From NCBI GenBank assembly GCA_944391625.1, contig CALXUG010000033.1, forward strand, positions 1-34,007: DNA of 34,007 nt. The letters run 5' to 3'. The DNA is from an uncultured Clostridia bacterium (GTDB lineage Bacteria > Bacillota > Peptococcia > Peptococcales > Peptococcaceae). Shown here in pieces: positions 1-10,530 of the stretch (position 1 is its first letter; every line of letters begins with the position of its first letter). Position numbers and translations under genes: made by a program. Under the pieces are notes generated by a model, which worked only from the letters and a program-made list of their open reading frames with translations, was not told the DNA's origin and searched no databases.

Positions 1-82
1 AATCGGGAAACTCCCGATAAATGCGCCTTTTCCAACCATGTCCGCCACTGATGGATATTCAAAACTCATGAGTTTTGGGTAA
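1..82. other. Window-edge fragment, coding strand unresolved
   Basis: Two readings are open here and neither can be confirmed. On the plus strand a frame runs from base 2 to a TAA at 80-82 and would be the last 26 codons of a gene lying to the left, ending in SKLMSFG. On the minus strand an ATG at 69 opens a frame to the window edge, beginning MSFEYPSVADMVGKGAF, which reads like a real N-terminus but has no ribosome binding site upstream. The hairpin ATCGGGA-AAC-TCCCGAT (2-18) and the palindrome CAAAACTCATGAGTTTTG (60-77) lie inside these frames. I do not recognise either product. Confidence 0.25.
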
Positions 83-99
83 AATTGGAGGTTTATCAC

Positions 100-195
100 T
101 TGAAAGTTAAAATAAGAAATTTTCTCAATAAATGGAATAGACAAATGAACTGGAAAGGCAAAGTGGGATTGAAAAACGTGTGGTTGTTTATCTAA
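100..195 (+). CDS. Possible 31-residue basic peptide
   Basis: A short frame starts at a TTG that sits 8 bases after a good GGAGG (87-91) and ends with TAA at 193-195. The peptide is rich in Lys, Arg, Asn and Trp (KVKIRNFLNKWNRQMNWKGK) with a hydrophobic end (VWLFI). The only supports are the ribosome binding site and the composition; a short frame this size can occur by chance. If the upstream plus-strand frame ending at 82 is a real gene, this peptide would be its downstream neighbour. Function unknown. Confidence 0.2.
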   Translation: MKVKIRNFLNKWNRQMNWKGKVGLKNVWLFI

Positions 196-553
196 TAGCT
201 TGATGAATATTTTTCATAAATAATTGTATATAAATACAAGGCCATGACAATCATTCATGGATGAGGTACTCTGGTTTTATTGCTTGGTGTATGTGAGGAA
301 ATATTTTTAATTTTTCTTTAATTTGAATTTTTAGATTTTGATTGCACCAATTTATTTGAGAATATTTAGTTAAACGATAGAACCGTAAACGTATGGTTTG
401 ATATGTTGGTTGTCAGGAAACAGAATGTATAAATTCTTATTAACCAATGATTTTACCATTGCAATTATGCGAAAATTTAGGCATAATAAATATGATATAA
501 TTTTGTCTGGAAAGATATATCATGAAACCTGACGTTTCTAAGGAGGAAAAACC
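196..553. other. AT-rich intergenic region upstream of ybjQ
   Basis: No convincing gene is visible in this stretch. It is very AT-rich. Near its right end are an inverted repeat, ATTATGC (464-470) and GCATAAT (481-487) with a 10-base loop, and an extended -10 promoter. The inverted repeat overlaps the expected -35 region and could be an operator, but no regulator is known for it. Confidence 0.5.
493..501 (+). promoter_or_regulatory. Extended -10 promoter for ybjQ
   Basis: TGATATAAT matches the extended -10 form TGnTATAAT exactly. There is no good -35 hexamer 17 bases upstream, which extended -10 promoters tolerate. Transcription would begin near 508, about 45 bases before ybjQ. Confidence 0.5.
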
Positions 554-868
554 ATGTTGATTGTGACAACAGATATGATTGCCGGCAAAGAAATTGTAGA
601 GGTAAAGGGTTTGTGCAAAGGCAGTACCGTGCGCAGCAAGAATGTGGGCAGTGATATTGGGGCATCGTTAAAAGGGCTGGTTGGAGGAGAATTGAACAGC
701 TACAACGATATGCTGACAGAAGCGCGGCAGATTGCTGTTGGCCGTATGGTAGAAGATGCAGCTGCTATGGGTGCAAATGCCATCGTTGGCATGAGATTGG
801 GATCGGCAGCAGTTATGGCCGGAGCGGCAGAGATTGTTGCTTATGGCACTGCTGTGGTAATAAAATAA
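554..868 (+). CDS. ybjQ: YbjQ/UPF0145 family heavy-metal-binding-like protein
   Basis: The 104-residue protein matches the YbjQ (UPF0145, DUF74) family over its full length. It begins MLIVTTDMIAGKEIVEVKG, has the central VRSKNVGSDIGASLKGLVGG segment, and ends in the GANAIVGMR ... EIVAYGTAVVIK strands typical of the family. The family forms small oligomeric alpha/beta proteins; a heavy-metal-binding role has been proposed from structure, but the true function is unknown. There are no cysteines or histidines forming an obvious metal site apart from one Cys near residue 21. It starts at an ATG 8 bases after AAGGAGG. It is the first gene of a short run that continues into a small membrane protein and comEB. 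Confidence 0.9.
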   Translation: MLIVTTDMIAGKEIVEVKGLCKGSTVRSKNVGSDIGASLKGLVGGELNSYNDMLTEARQIAVGRMVEDAAAMGANAIVGMRLGSAAVMAGAAEIVAYGTAVVIK

Positions 869-893
869 ATTCTTTTGGGGAGTGAATGTAGTT

Positions 894-1046
894 ATGATAG
901 AATCAGTAGAATTTCTAATTTCTCTTATTTTGTGTTTGGTTTATATTGCGGTTCCGGTTGGTTTGATTGGCGGGGTCTGCTATTTCTTCGGGCAACGGCG
1001 GCAGGAGAAACGGTTGGAAGCAAAAAAAGATTACAGCAGGTATTAA
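894..1046 (+). CDS. Small single-pass membrane protein, 50 residues
   Basis: The frame encodes a 50-residue protein with a hydrophobic segment at about residues 7-32 (FLISLILCLVYIAVPVGLIG) followed by a strongly charged tail, QRRQEKRLEAKKDYSRY. This suggests one membrane helix with a cytoplasmic basic C-terminus. A GGGGAG stretch lies about 11 bases before the ATG. The stop TAA at 1044-1046 is only 3 bases before the comEB ATG, and the AGCAGG that can serve as the comEB ribosome binding site lies inside its last codons, so the two are probably translationally coupled. I do not recognise a family. The tight packing between ybjQ and comEB is the main reason to believe it; a longer frame overlapping it (875-1168) lacks sensible composition. 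Confidence 0.55.
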   Translation: MIESVEFLISLILCLVYIAVPVGLIGGVCYFFGQRRQEKRLEAKKDYSRY

Positions 1047-1049
1047 TTG

Positions 1050-1523
1050 ATGGATACTATGCCACAACGACCAGATTGGGATCAGTATTTTATGGAAATC
1101 ACATCGGTGGTTGCCAAACGGTCTACTTGCCTGCGCCGTCAAGTTGGGGCAATTCTGGTCAAAGATAAGCATATTTTAACCACTGGCTACAATGGAGCAC
1201 CTAAGCGATTGGCCCATTGCGCTGAAACTGGGTGTTTGCGGCAGCAGATGGGGATTCCGTCCGGCGAGCGGCATGAGCTGTGCCGGGCGTTGCATGCGGA
1301 GCAAAATGCTATGATTCAGGCTGCCAATTTGGGAATCTCTATTGAGGGTAGTACGTTGTACTCTACAACGGCACCATGTTCTTTATGCGCAAAAATGCTG
1401 ATTAATGCGGGTGTTGTCCGTGTGGTGTTTGCGGGAGATTATCCTGATGAACGGGCCATGGAGTTTTTTCAGCAGGCTGGGGTAGAGGTGCAGCAGCTGA
1501 AACTGCAAAATAATACTTTATAG
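1050..1523 (+). CDS. comEB: dCMP deaminase (ComEB-type cytidine/deoxycytidylate deaminase)
   Basis: This 157-residue enzyme deaminates dCMP to dUMP, the precursor for dTMP synthesis, in the cytoplasm. The catalytic zinc motif LHAEQNA (His and the proton-shuttle Glu) and the second zinc motif PCSLCAK are both intact. The N-terminal segment ([21 protein letters not shown]) and GYNGAP are typical of the dCMP deaminase group, and the internal Cys/His-rich insert ([11 protein letters not shown] ... ERHELC) resembles the extra zinc site found in dCMP deaminases of Firmicutes. Length is normal. An ATG at 1050 was chosen because AGCAGG lies 9 bases upstream; TTG 1047 and ATG 1059 are alternatives. 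In Firmicutes it is often found, as here, beside wecB and upstream of the atp operon. Confidence 0.92.
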   Translation: MDTMPQRPDWDQYFMEITSVVAKRSTCLRRQVGAILVKDKHILTTGYNGAPKRLAHCAETGCLRQQMGIPSGERHELCRALHAEQNAMIQAANLGISIEGSTLYSTTAPCSLCAKMLINAGVVRVVFAGDYPDERAMEFFQQAGVEVQQLKLQNNTL

Positions 1524-1534
1524 GATGAGCAATT

Positions 1535-2677
1535 ATGAAAAAAATAATGTGTGTATTTGGCACCAGACCGGAGGCCATTAAGATGGCGCCGGTGGTGAAG
1601 GCTATTGAACAAAATGAAAATTTGCAAAGTGTAGTGGCTGTAACTGCGCAGCATCGTGAGATGTTGGATCAGGTACTGGAATTATTTCGTATTAAACCGG
1701 ATTTTGATTTAAACTTGATGAAAAAGAATCAAACGCTGACTGACATTACAGCTGGTGTTTTGCACGGTTTAGAGCAGATTTTGCAGCAGGAGAAGCCGGA
1801 TCTGGTGTTGGTTCATGGTGATACAACGACAACATTTGCTGCAACTTTGGCGGCATTTTATCAGCAGATTCCGGTTGGACATGTAGAAGCGGGGCTACGT
1901 TCTGGCAATATGTATTCTCCATATCCGGAAGAAGCAAATCGCAAATTGACCGGTGTTATGGCTACGCTGCATTTTTCACCGACACCGGAGGCGCGGCAGA
2001 ATCTTTTAAAAGAAAATGGAAAAGATGATGCTATTTTTGTTACCGGTAATACAGTCATTGATGCGTTGTTGGCTACTGTAAAAAATGAGTATCAGTTTAT
2101 TGATGAGGGTTTGCAGCAGTTGATGGAGAGTCCGGCTAAGAAAGTATTGATTACCGCTCATCGTCGTGAAAATCAGGGCGCGCCGATGGCGCACATTTTT
2201 CAGGCTGTGCGCAGGTTGCATGAAACATTGCCGGAAGTGCAGTTTATTTTTCCAATTCATAAAAATCCTAAGGTGCGTGAATTGGCGGCGCAGATTTTGG
2301 GGGATTTGGAACGGATTCATATTATTGAGCCGTTGGATTATGAGCCTTTTGCCAATGCGATGGCCCGTGTGGATTTGATTTTGACCGATTCGGGCGGCTT
2401 GCAGGAAGAGGCGCCGGCATTGGGTAAACCTGTGCTTGTGCTGCGGGATACTACGGAACGGCCGGAGGCTGTTACTGCCGGAACAGTGCAGCTGGTGGGC
2501 ACTGATGAAGATTTGATTTATGATACAGCGCTGCAGTTGCTGACTGATGAGGCAGCTTATCATAAGATGGCGAATGCGGTAAATCCTTATGGGGATGGAA
2601 AAGCTTGCGGACGCATTACGGACGCAATTGAATATTATTTTGGTATTAGAGAAATGCGTCCGGAAAATTGGATGTAA
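1535..2677 (+). CDS. wecB: UDP-N-acetylglucosamine 2-epimerase (non-hydrolysing)
   Basis: The 380-residue protein interconverts UDP-GlcNAc and UDP-ManNAc, supplying ManNAc units for envelope polysaccharides. It shows the standard two-Rossmann-fold pattern: GTRPEAIKMAPVV at the N-terminus, the VHGDTTTTFAA and GHVEAGLRSG segments, TAHRREN around residue 210, and the UDP-binding DSGGLQEEAPALGKPVLVLRDTTERPEA segment near 285-315. Length equals the family norm. It starts 11 bases after comEB with AGGATGAG upstream, so the two genes share a transcript. No other polysaccharide genes follow; a likely terminator and then the atp operon come next. Confidence 0.95.
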   Translation: MKKIMCVFGTRPEAIKMAPVVKAIEQNENLQSVVAVTAQHREMLDQVLELFRIKPDFDLNLMKKNQTLTDITAGVLHGLEQILQQEKPDLVLVHGDTTTTFAATLAAFYQQIPVGHVEAGLRSGNMYSPYPEEANRKLTGVMATLHFSPTPEARQNLLKENGKDDAIFVTGNTVIDALLATVKNEYQFIDEGLQQLMESPAKKVLITAHRRENQGAPMAHIFQAVRRLHETLPEVQFIFPIHKNPKVRELAAQILGDLERIHIIEPLDYEPFANAMARVDLILTDSGGLQEEAPALGKPVLVLRDTTERPEAVTAGTVQLVGTDEDLIYDTALQLLTDEAAYHKMANAVNPYGDGKACGRITDAIEYYFGIREMRPENWM

Positions 2678-2756
2678 AGGTTTGTTTTAGCAATGATAGA
2701 TGGACTGTTTAGTGTGAATGCAAGGTAAAATCTAATGAATGTGGTAGGTTTTTCTG

Positions 2757-2790
2757 TGGTGTTTGCAGTATGACAGCGCCATCTTTTTTT
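2757..2790 (+). terminator. Likely terminator after wecB
   Basis: TGGTGTT (2757-2763) pairs with AGCGCCA (2775-2781), using two G-U pairs, and is followed after two bases by seven T residues. The stem is short, so termination may be partial. Confidence 0.4.
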
Positions 2791-2892
2791 GTGCATTTTT
2801 GTTTGTTAGCTGCGATATAACGGCGGAAAAGTAATTTGGCTATTAGTGACGTATGGTTGTGCTTTATGTAGAAGAATAAATTATAGTTAGAT

Positions 2893-2926
2893 AAAAAGGA
2901 GAATTTCGGCTTGCTTTCTCTTTTTT
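2893..2926. terminator. A/T-rich hairpin, possible bidirectional terminator
   Basis: AAAAAGGAGAA (2893-2903) pairs with TTCTCTTTTTT (2916-2926) with one G-U pair, leaving a 12-base loop. The run of T on the right and run of A on the left would suit termination in either direction. There is no minus-strand gene here, so it may simply insulate the atp operon. Confidence 0.4.
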
Positions 2927-3050
2927 ATTGTATTATAGTTTATATTGCAGCTATATTCTGCAGCTTGCACAAATTTTCTTAAGTGGGACTTTCAATAAAA
3001 TAATAAATATTTATTAAGTTTTGGCAATCCTGTGAAGATTTTGTGTTGTG

Positions 3051-3079
3051 TTGACAGGCCACATCTAGTAAAATAAATA
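3051..3079 (+). promoter_or_regulatory. Candidate promoter for the atp operon
   Basis: A consensus -35 TTGACA (3051-3056) is followed after 17 bases by TAAATA (3074-3079). Transcription would begin near 3086, right on the GGTAGGAG ribosome binding site of atpZ, which is awkward, so the real start may use another promoter further upstream. Confidence 0.35.
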
Positions 3080-3095
3080 AGGTAGGAGTTATGAA

Positions 3096-3359
3096 ATGAG
3101 AGGTGCAGCTATGCCCGGTAATTTTAGAAAACCTTCCAGTGCGGGTCAATATATTGGTCTTGGCCTCAGTTTTGGAGTTACGATGTTGGTAAATGTGGCG
3201 ATTGCAGCGATGGCCGGCCGTTGGTTGGACAGTAAGCTGGGAACGCCGGATATATTTTGGCTGTTTGGGGTACTGATTGGTATCTGCGCAGGGTTTCGTC
3301 TGTTTATCGAGCAGGTGGATCAGCTGCAGCATCCAAAAGATCCAAATGAAAGAGAATAA
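3096..3359 (+). CDS. atpZ: AtpZ/AtpI-family ATP synthase assembly protein
   Basis: An 87-residue membrane protein with two hydrophobic helices (about residues 21-44 and 54-70) separated by a short charged loop, WLDSKLGTPDIFW. This is the AtpZ pattern: a small protein encoded first in many Firmicutes atp operons and thought to help F0 assembly or Mg2+ supply. The start at 3096 has GGAG 7 bases upstream; ATG 3111 with AGAGGT upstream is an alternative that shortens it by five residues. It opens the atp operon, followed by a second small assembly gene. Confidence 0.8.
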   Translation: MRGAAMPGNFRKPSSAGQYIGLGLSFGVTMLVNVAIAAMAGRWLDSKLGTPDIFWLFGVLIGICAGFRLFIEQVDQLQHPKDPNERE

Positions 3360-3422
3360 TTCAATAATAAGGATATAGAATGCAAGGTATAAGAAATATG
3401 AAGTAGCTAGAAAGGAAGAAAT

Positions 3423-3701
3423 ATGCTAGAATCTGTATTGTTTCCGGTTATTGTGGGATTTATATGGGGACTGGCTGTCAGCTTGTTCAATAATTTCTGG
3501 ACTTGGCGGGCATTCAATAGTCCTGGTGGCAAAATGAGCACTGTTGTTTTTATTTTCCGGCAGGGAATTAATGTATTGGCAATGGCGCTTGTGTATAAAA
3601 ATGTAGTGATGTTAATTGGAACAGCTTTAGGTTTGTTGGCTGTTAAAAATTATATTTTTTTGAAAAACTTAAATACTTTATTCCGTGAACGAAAGGGGTG
3701 A
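3423..3701 (+). CDS. atpI: ATP synthase subunit I (AtpI family)
   Basis: A 92-residue membrane protein with about three hydrophobic segments (residues 5-24, 42-60, 62-78) and a basic tail (FRERKG). It fits the ATP synthase I family, whose members assist c-ring assembly in the membrane. The name rests mainly on size, topology and its place directly before atpB, with only 5 bases between them. AGAAAGGAAG lies just before the ATG. Confidence 0.75.
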   Translation: MLESVLFPVIVGFIWGLAVSLFNNFWTWRAFNSPGGKMSTVVFIFRQGINVLAMALVYKNVVMLIGTALGLLAVKNYIFLKNLNTLFRERKG

Positions 3702-3706
3702 ATTGA

Positions 3707-4429
3707 ATGTTTCTGACAAATGTTGCTTATGCTAGTGCTGAACATGGTGCTTCTGCTCCACTGTTTTACATTGGGCCATTAGAAGTAACAAGCGAAATTA
3801 CTACCATGTGGGGCGTTATGCTGTTAATCGCAGTGGTATGTTTTCTGGGAACAAGAAATATGCAGCGGATTCCTTCTGGCGTGCAGAATGTTCTGGAATA
3901 TGGTATTGAAATGTATGAAAATTTCTTCTCTGACATTTTAGGGAGAAAAAGAGCTAGACAGTTTATGCCGCTTTTGGCGACTTTCTTCATTTTGATTTTA
4001 TGTTCCAACTATTCTGGTATGCTGCCAATGGCTGGTACACTGCCAGGGTTGAAACCGCCAACCAGTAACGTAAGTACGACTGCTGGTTTAGCAATCTGCG
4101 TATTCTTCTTGGTATTGTATTATAATATCAAAACAAACGGTATTATTGGTTATTGCAAACACTTAGTTGGGCCAATGCCGGCAATCGCAATTTTGATGGT
4201 TCCGCTGAACATTTTGGAACAGTTTACCAGACCATTATCTCTGGCGCTTCGTCTTTATGGGGCTATCTATGGGGAAGAAATGGTAGTAGTAAGTTTGGCT
4301 GCGTTATGTCCATTATTGTTACCGCTGTCAATGCAGTTCTTAGGTGTCTTATTTGGTGCTATCCAGGCTTTTGTATTTACTCTGTTAACCGCAATCTATT
4401 TAGAAGAGGCAACAGCAGTACATCATTAA
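3707..4429 (+). CDS. atpB: ATP synthase F0 subunit a
   Basis: The 240-residue protein is the stator channel subunit that carries protons to and from the c-ring. The essential arginine is visible at about residue 182 in LSLALRLYGAIYGEE, and the conserved helices NYSGMLPM and FVFTLLTAIYLEEA are present. The N-terminus has a short segment (LTNVAYASAEHGAS) before the first helix. Length is within the normal range for Firmicutes. It lies between atpI and atpE, with a 101-base gap before atpE that holds an apparent internal promoter. Confidence 0.95.
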   Translation: MFLTNVAYASAEHGASAPLFYIGPLEVTSEITTMWGVMLLIAVVCFLGTRNMQRIPSGVQNVLEYGIEMYENFFSDILGRKRARQFMPLLATFFILILCSNYSGMLPMAGTLPGLKPPTSNVSTTAGLAICVFFLVLYYNIKTNGIIGYCKHLVGPMPAIAILMVPLNILEQFTRPLSLALRLYGAIYGEEMVVVSLAALCPLLLPLSMQFLGVLFGAIQAFVFTLLTAIYLEEATAVHH

Positions 4430-4463
4430 GTCTTGATATATTAGGTTAATCTTATTTCAAAAC

Positions 4464-4472
4464 TGGTATAAT
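4464..4472 (+). promoter_or_regulatory. Candidate internal promoter ahead of atpE
   Basis: TGGTATAAT is a perfect extended -10 element located between atpB and atpE. There is no good -35 at 17 bases; TTAATC lies 15 bases upstream. It would give atpE and downstream genes extra transcript beginning near 4479. Confidence 0.4.
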
Positions 4473-4498
4473 TAAGCGTATATTTGTTTTGAAGATTC

Positions 4499-4513
4499 CC
4501 AATAAAGTATTGG
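4499..4513 (+). other. Small hairpin beside the atpE ribosome binding site
   Basis: CCAATA-AAG-TATTGG forms a perfect 6-bp stem that ends two bases before the very strong GGAGGGGG. It leaves the ribosome binding site free and may help translation initiation, as the atpE leader does in Escherichia coli. That role is inferred by analogy. Confidence 0.4.
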
Positions 4514-4530
4514 AAGGAGGGGGAACTTAA

Positions 4531-4752
<222 letters not shown>

Positions 4753-4807
4753 TGAACGCTTATTGATCAAGCAAGTAATCACAAACAAGGTAATGTAAGG
4801 GTCTAAG

Positions 4808-4837
4808 TAGGCGATTGGGACTTGGTCCAATCGCCTA
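4808..4837 (+). other. Intercistronic hairpin between atpE and atpF
   Basis: TAGGCGATTGG (4808-4818) and CCAATCGCCTA (4827-4837) form a perfect 11-bp stem with an 8-base loop. No T-run follows (the next bases are TATTAATATT), so it is more likely a processing or RNA-stability element, or a leaky terminator, than a full terminator, since atpF to atpC must be read through. Confidence 0.6.
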
Positions 4838-4933
4838 TATTAATATTACCGATAATTAAGAAATACGAATAAAAACACAATGTTTTGACAAATATGTATG
4901 AAAAATGACCCCGCATGAGAGGAGGTTGTATAC

Positions 4934-5419
4934 GTGGATATTAATCCATCTACAGCTATTTTTGCGATTATTAACTTCATTGTTTTGGTAGTTGTACTGA
5001 AAGTCTTTTTGTATAAACCTGTCTGCAACATGCTGGACAGCCGTAAACAGGAAGTTGTTAATAATTTGAATTCTGCCGAAGAAGCAAAACTGGAAGCTCA
5101 GAAACTGAGAGATGAATATGCAGCTCAGATTCAGAATGCCAGAGCTGAAGCGCAGGAGATTATTAATCAGGCTGCAAAAATCGGTGAACAAACAAAAGCC
5201 GATATTGTAACCGAAGCGAGAGAAGAAGCTGCAAGACTGACTGCAAAAGCGCAGGATGAAATTGCACGTGAAAAAACAGAAGCTTTAAATGAAATCAGAA
5301 ATGAAATTGCTGACCTGGCAGTGTTGGCTGCATCTAAAGTTGTTGGTAAAACAATTGATGTTGCAGATCATCAGAACATGGTCAATAACTTTGTGAAAGA
5401 GGTAGGGGAAGCGAAATGA
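4934..5419 (+). CDS. atpF: ATP synthase F0 subunit b
   Basis: The 161-residue protein forms the peripheral stalk: one N-terminal membrane helix (about residues 8-28, IFAIINFIVLVVVLKVFLY) and a long charged helix rich in Ala, Glu, Lys and Arg from residue 35 to the end. It begins with GTG, placed 8 bases after GAGGAGG; no ATG fits better. The end overlaps atpH by 4 bases, typical of coupled stalk subunits. Length is normal. Confidence 0.95.
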   Translation: MDINPSTAIFAIINFIVLVVVLKVFLYKPVCNMLDSRKQEVVNNLNSAEEAKLEAQKLRDEYAAQIQNARAEAQEIINQAAKIGEQTKADIVTEAREEAARLTAKAQDEIAREKTEALNEIRNEIADLAVLAASKVVGKTIDVADHQNMVNNFVKEVGEAK

Positions 5420-5961
5420 TGAATTCGGCAGTAGCGAAACGTTACGGGCAGGCTCTCTTACAGATTGGTCAGGAAAAAAATAGTATCGACCGGTATCAGG
5501 ATGATCTGAAAGCTGTTGTTGATACAATTGAAAATAATGCTGAATTAAAAGAAATTTTAATCAGCCAGACCGTCAGCAATGATACAAAAAAAGCAATTGT
5601 AAAACAGGTATTTGCCAGTCAGGTAGATGCCAATATCATCAATCTTCTTTGTGTAATCATTGATAAAGCCAGAGAAGAATTTATTGCTGATATTTACAAT
5701 GCTTATCGCGATTATGCTGATGAAGTCCGCAACATTGCTTATGCTGATGTCGTTTCTGCATATCCGTTAACTGCAGAGCAGGAAGCTGCTCTCAGTGCCC
5801 AGTTGGCAAGTATGTCTGGGAAAACCGTAAAACTGAACGTCAGTGTTGATGCAAGTTTGTTGGCGGGAATGATTGTAACATTTGGTGACAAGGTTTATGA
5901 CGGCACTGTAGGTGCCCGCCTTGCTGGTATGAAAAATAAATTACATGAAGTACAGTTTTAA
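5416..5961 (+). CDS. atpH: ATP synthase F1 subunit delta
   Basis: The 181-residue protein connects subunit b to the top of the alpha/beta hexamer. It shows the family pattern: N-terminal AVAKRYGQALLQIG helix, and the C-terminal half with ADVVSAYPLTAEQEAALSAQL and the closing GGM-like segment (LLAGMIVTFGDKVYDGTVGARL). It overlaps atpF by 4 bases (ATGA); the ATG at 5419 is an equally possible start. atpA follows after 22 bases. Confidence 0.95.
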   Translation: MMNSAVAKRYGQALLQIGQEKNSIDRYQDDLKAVVDTIENNAELKEILISQTVSNDTKKAIVKQVFASQVDANIINLLCVIIDKAREEFIADIYNAYRDYADEVRNIAYADVVSAYPLTAEQEAALSAQLASMSGKTVKLNVSVDASLLAGMIVTFGDKVYDGTVGARLAGMKNKLHEVQF

Positions 5962-5974
5962 AAGATTGGGGTGA

Positions 5975-7498
<1,524 letters not shown>

Positions 7499-7541
7499 GC
7501 TACGAAGTAGTTTGATTCTTTGAGAGGGTGGTGAATAAGGT

Positions 7542-8405
7542 TTGGCTAGTGGTAAGGAAATAAAACGGCGGATTCGCAGTGTCCAGAATACCGGTAAAAT
7601 CACAAAGGCGATGAAACTGGTATCTGCATCAAAACTGCGTCGTGCGCAGGGGTCTGTAGTATCCGCCCGTCCCTATAAAGATAAATTGAAAGAAGTACTT
7701 TCTCGACTTGTAGCATCTGCTGGTGCAAGTGCTACTGACCCATTGCTGGAAGTTCGAGAAGTAAAACGAGTTGGTTTCGTTATTTTTGCCTCCAACAAAG
7801 GATTGGCCGGTGGTTATAATGCTAACATCATGAAGGAAGCGCTTATGCAGGTAGAAAATACTGTAGCAAGCGGCTATGAGGTTGGTATCGTAGCAGTTGG
7901 TAAAAAAGCCAGAGATTTCTTCCAGAAACGTGGTTATACCATCGACGAAGAATTTTTGAATGTCAATGATATTCCATCTGCTGTTGACGCGGATGCCATC
8001 ACAAAAATGATAAAAACCGCTTATGTTACAGGGAAATATGATGAAGTTCACATTGTATATGCGGAATTCCGCAGTGCTATGTCACAGATTCCAAAAGCTG
8101 TGAAAGTACTCCCGATTGAAACACCGGAAAGTGAAGCTGGTGATGGTTTGGATTATATTTTTGAACCATCTCCGGATGTCGTGTTAAGTCAAATTCTGCC
8201 TTTATATTTAGCAAACCAGGTATTCAGTGCATTAACAGAAGCAAAAGCAGGGGAACATGGCGCTCGTATGACTGCAATGTCTGCTGCCAGCGATAATGCC
8301 AGTGCTCTGGTTGGTCGGTTGGATCTGGAATATAACCGTGCACGTCAGGCTGCAATTACTAACGAAATTACTGAAATTGTCGGCGGTGCAAATGCGCTGA
8401 ACTAA
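7542..8405 (+). CDS. atpG: ATP synthase F1 subunit gamma
   Basis: The 287-residue protein is the central rotor shaft. The N-terminal KRRIRSVQNTGKITKAMKLVSASKLRRAQ helix segment and the C-terminal MSAASDNASALVGRLDLEYNRARQAAITNEITEIV helix are textbook for the family. It starts with TTG; GAGGGTGG and then AAGG lie upstream, and the conserved SGKEIKRRI start supports this choice. No ATG is available near it. Confidence 0.95.
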   Translation: MASGKEIKRRIRSVQNTGKITKAMKLVSASKLRRAQGSVVSARPYKDKLKEVLSRLVASAGASATDPLLEVREVKRVGFVIFASNKGLAGGYNANIMKEALMQVENTVASGYEVGIVAVGKKARDFFQKRGYTIDEEFLNVNDIPSAVDADAITKMIKTAYVTGKYDEVHIVYAEFRSAMSQIPKAVKVLPIETPESEAGDGLDYIFEPSPDVVLSQILPLYLANQVFSALTEAKAGEHGARMTAMSAASDNASALVGRLDLEYNRARQAAITNEITEIVGGANALN

Positions 8406-8423
8406 TATAGAAGGCGATTATGA

Positions 8424-9857
<1,434 letters not shown>

Positions 9858-9870
9858 GGGGGATTGGCAA

Positions 9871-10266
9871 ATGGCTGATAAGACCCTGAAATTAGAAGTT
9901 ATTACACCGGAACAGATTGCGCTGCAGGATGTAAGTACATCTGTAGTTGTTCCAGCAGTAGATGGTGATCTTGGTATTTGGCCAAATCATGCACCATTGC
10001 TGGCAGGTTTGAAACCAGGTGTAATTACTTATAAAACAGCATCTGGCACAGAAAAACTGGTTGTGTCCGGCGGATTTATTGAAGTCTCCAATAACGTAAT
10101 CAGTATTATTGCGCCAGCAGCTGAAAAAAGTACAGATATTGATTTTGCAAGAGCGGAAGCGGCCAAAAAACGGGCGCAGGAACGAATTGCAAAAAAAGAA
10201 AATATTGACATTGCCAGAGCGCAGGCTGCCTTGGCAAGAGCAAATGCTCGCTTGAGTGTTCGCTAA
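9871..10266 (+). CDS. atpC: ATP synthase F1 subunit epsilon
   Basis: The 131-residue protein has an N-terminal beta-sandwich (KLEVITPEQIALQ ... DGDLGIWPNHAPLLAGLKPG) and a C-terminal two-helix hairpin (DFARAEAAKKRAQERI and the following ARAQAALARANARL). The C-terminal helices can inhibit ATP hydrolysis in this family. AAGGGGG lies just before the ATG. It closes the operon and is followed 6 bases later by a strong terminator. Confidence 0.95.
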   Translation: MADKTLKLEVITPEQIALQDVSTSVVVPAVDGDLGIWPNHAPLLAGLKPGVITYKTASGTEKLVVSGGFIEVSNNVISIIAPAAEKSTDIDFARAEAAKKRAQERIAKKENIDIARAQAALARANARLSVR

Positions 10267-10272
10267 TAATGA

Positions 10273-10305
10273 GAGTTGCTTCCTTACGGAGGCAGCTCTT
10301 TTTTT
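10273..10305 (+). terminator. Terminator of the atp operon
   Basis: GAGTTGCTTCC (10273-10283) and GGAGGCAGCTC (10288-10298) form an 11-bp stem with two G-U pairs and a TTAC loop, followed by seven T residues. A clear intrinsic terminator. Confidence 0.9.
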
Positions 10306-10530
10306 ATTAAATTTTGTGAAGAGAGGATTTTATTATAACGATTAAATATAGATGTAGTATAATTTAGAAACGATGTTTACAAGTTTTTTACCATGAATTA
10401 CAGGAGAAACAGAGTATTAAAATTTTTATTATCAGACGAAATATTTTGAATAAAGCGCAGACTCAGGTATAAAAATAGCGCAGGGCAGCCCATACTAGAA
10501 GTGAGAAGGCGACGGAAGGGATGAGCTGTT

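Larger units (their letters stand above)
2678..3095. other. Intergenic region between wecB and the atp operon
   Basis: No gene is visible in these 418 bases. They hold a likely wecB terminator (2757-2790), an A-rich/T-rich hairpin (2893-2926) and a candidate promoter just ahead of atpZ. The rest is AT-rich with no clear structure. Confidence 0.6.

Noticed and set aside
1-60. Cobalamin riboswitch fragment
   Set aside because: The CCGCCACTG string near 43-51 recalls cobalamin riboswitch cores, but no B12 box (AGCCAGGAGACCTGCC-like) follows, and open reading frames cover the stretch.
875-1168. 97-residue frame overlapping the small membrane protein and comEB
   Set aside because: It is out of frame with the recognisable comEB, has unlikely composition, and a better 50-residue gene explains the region.
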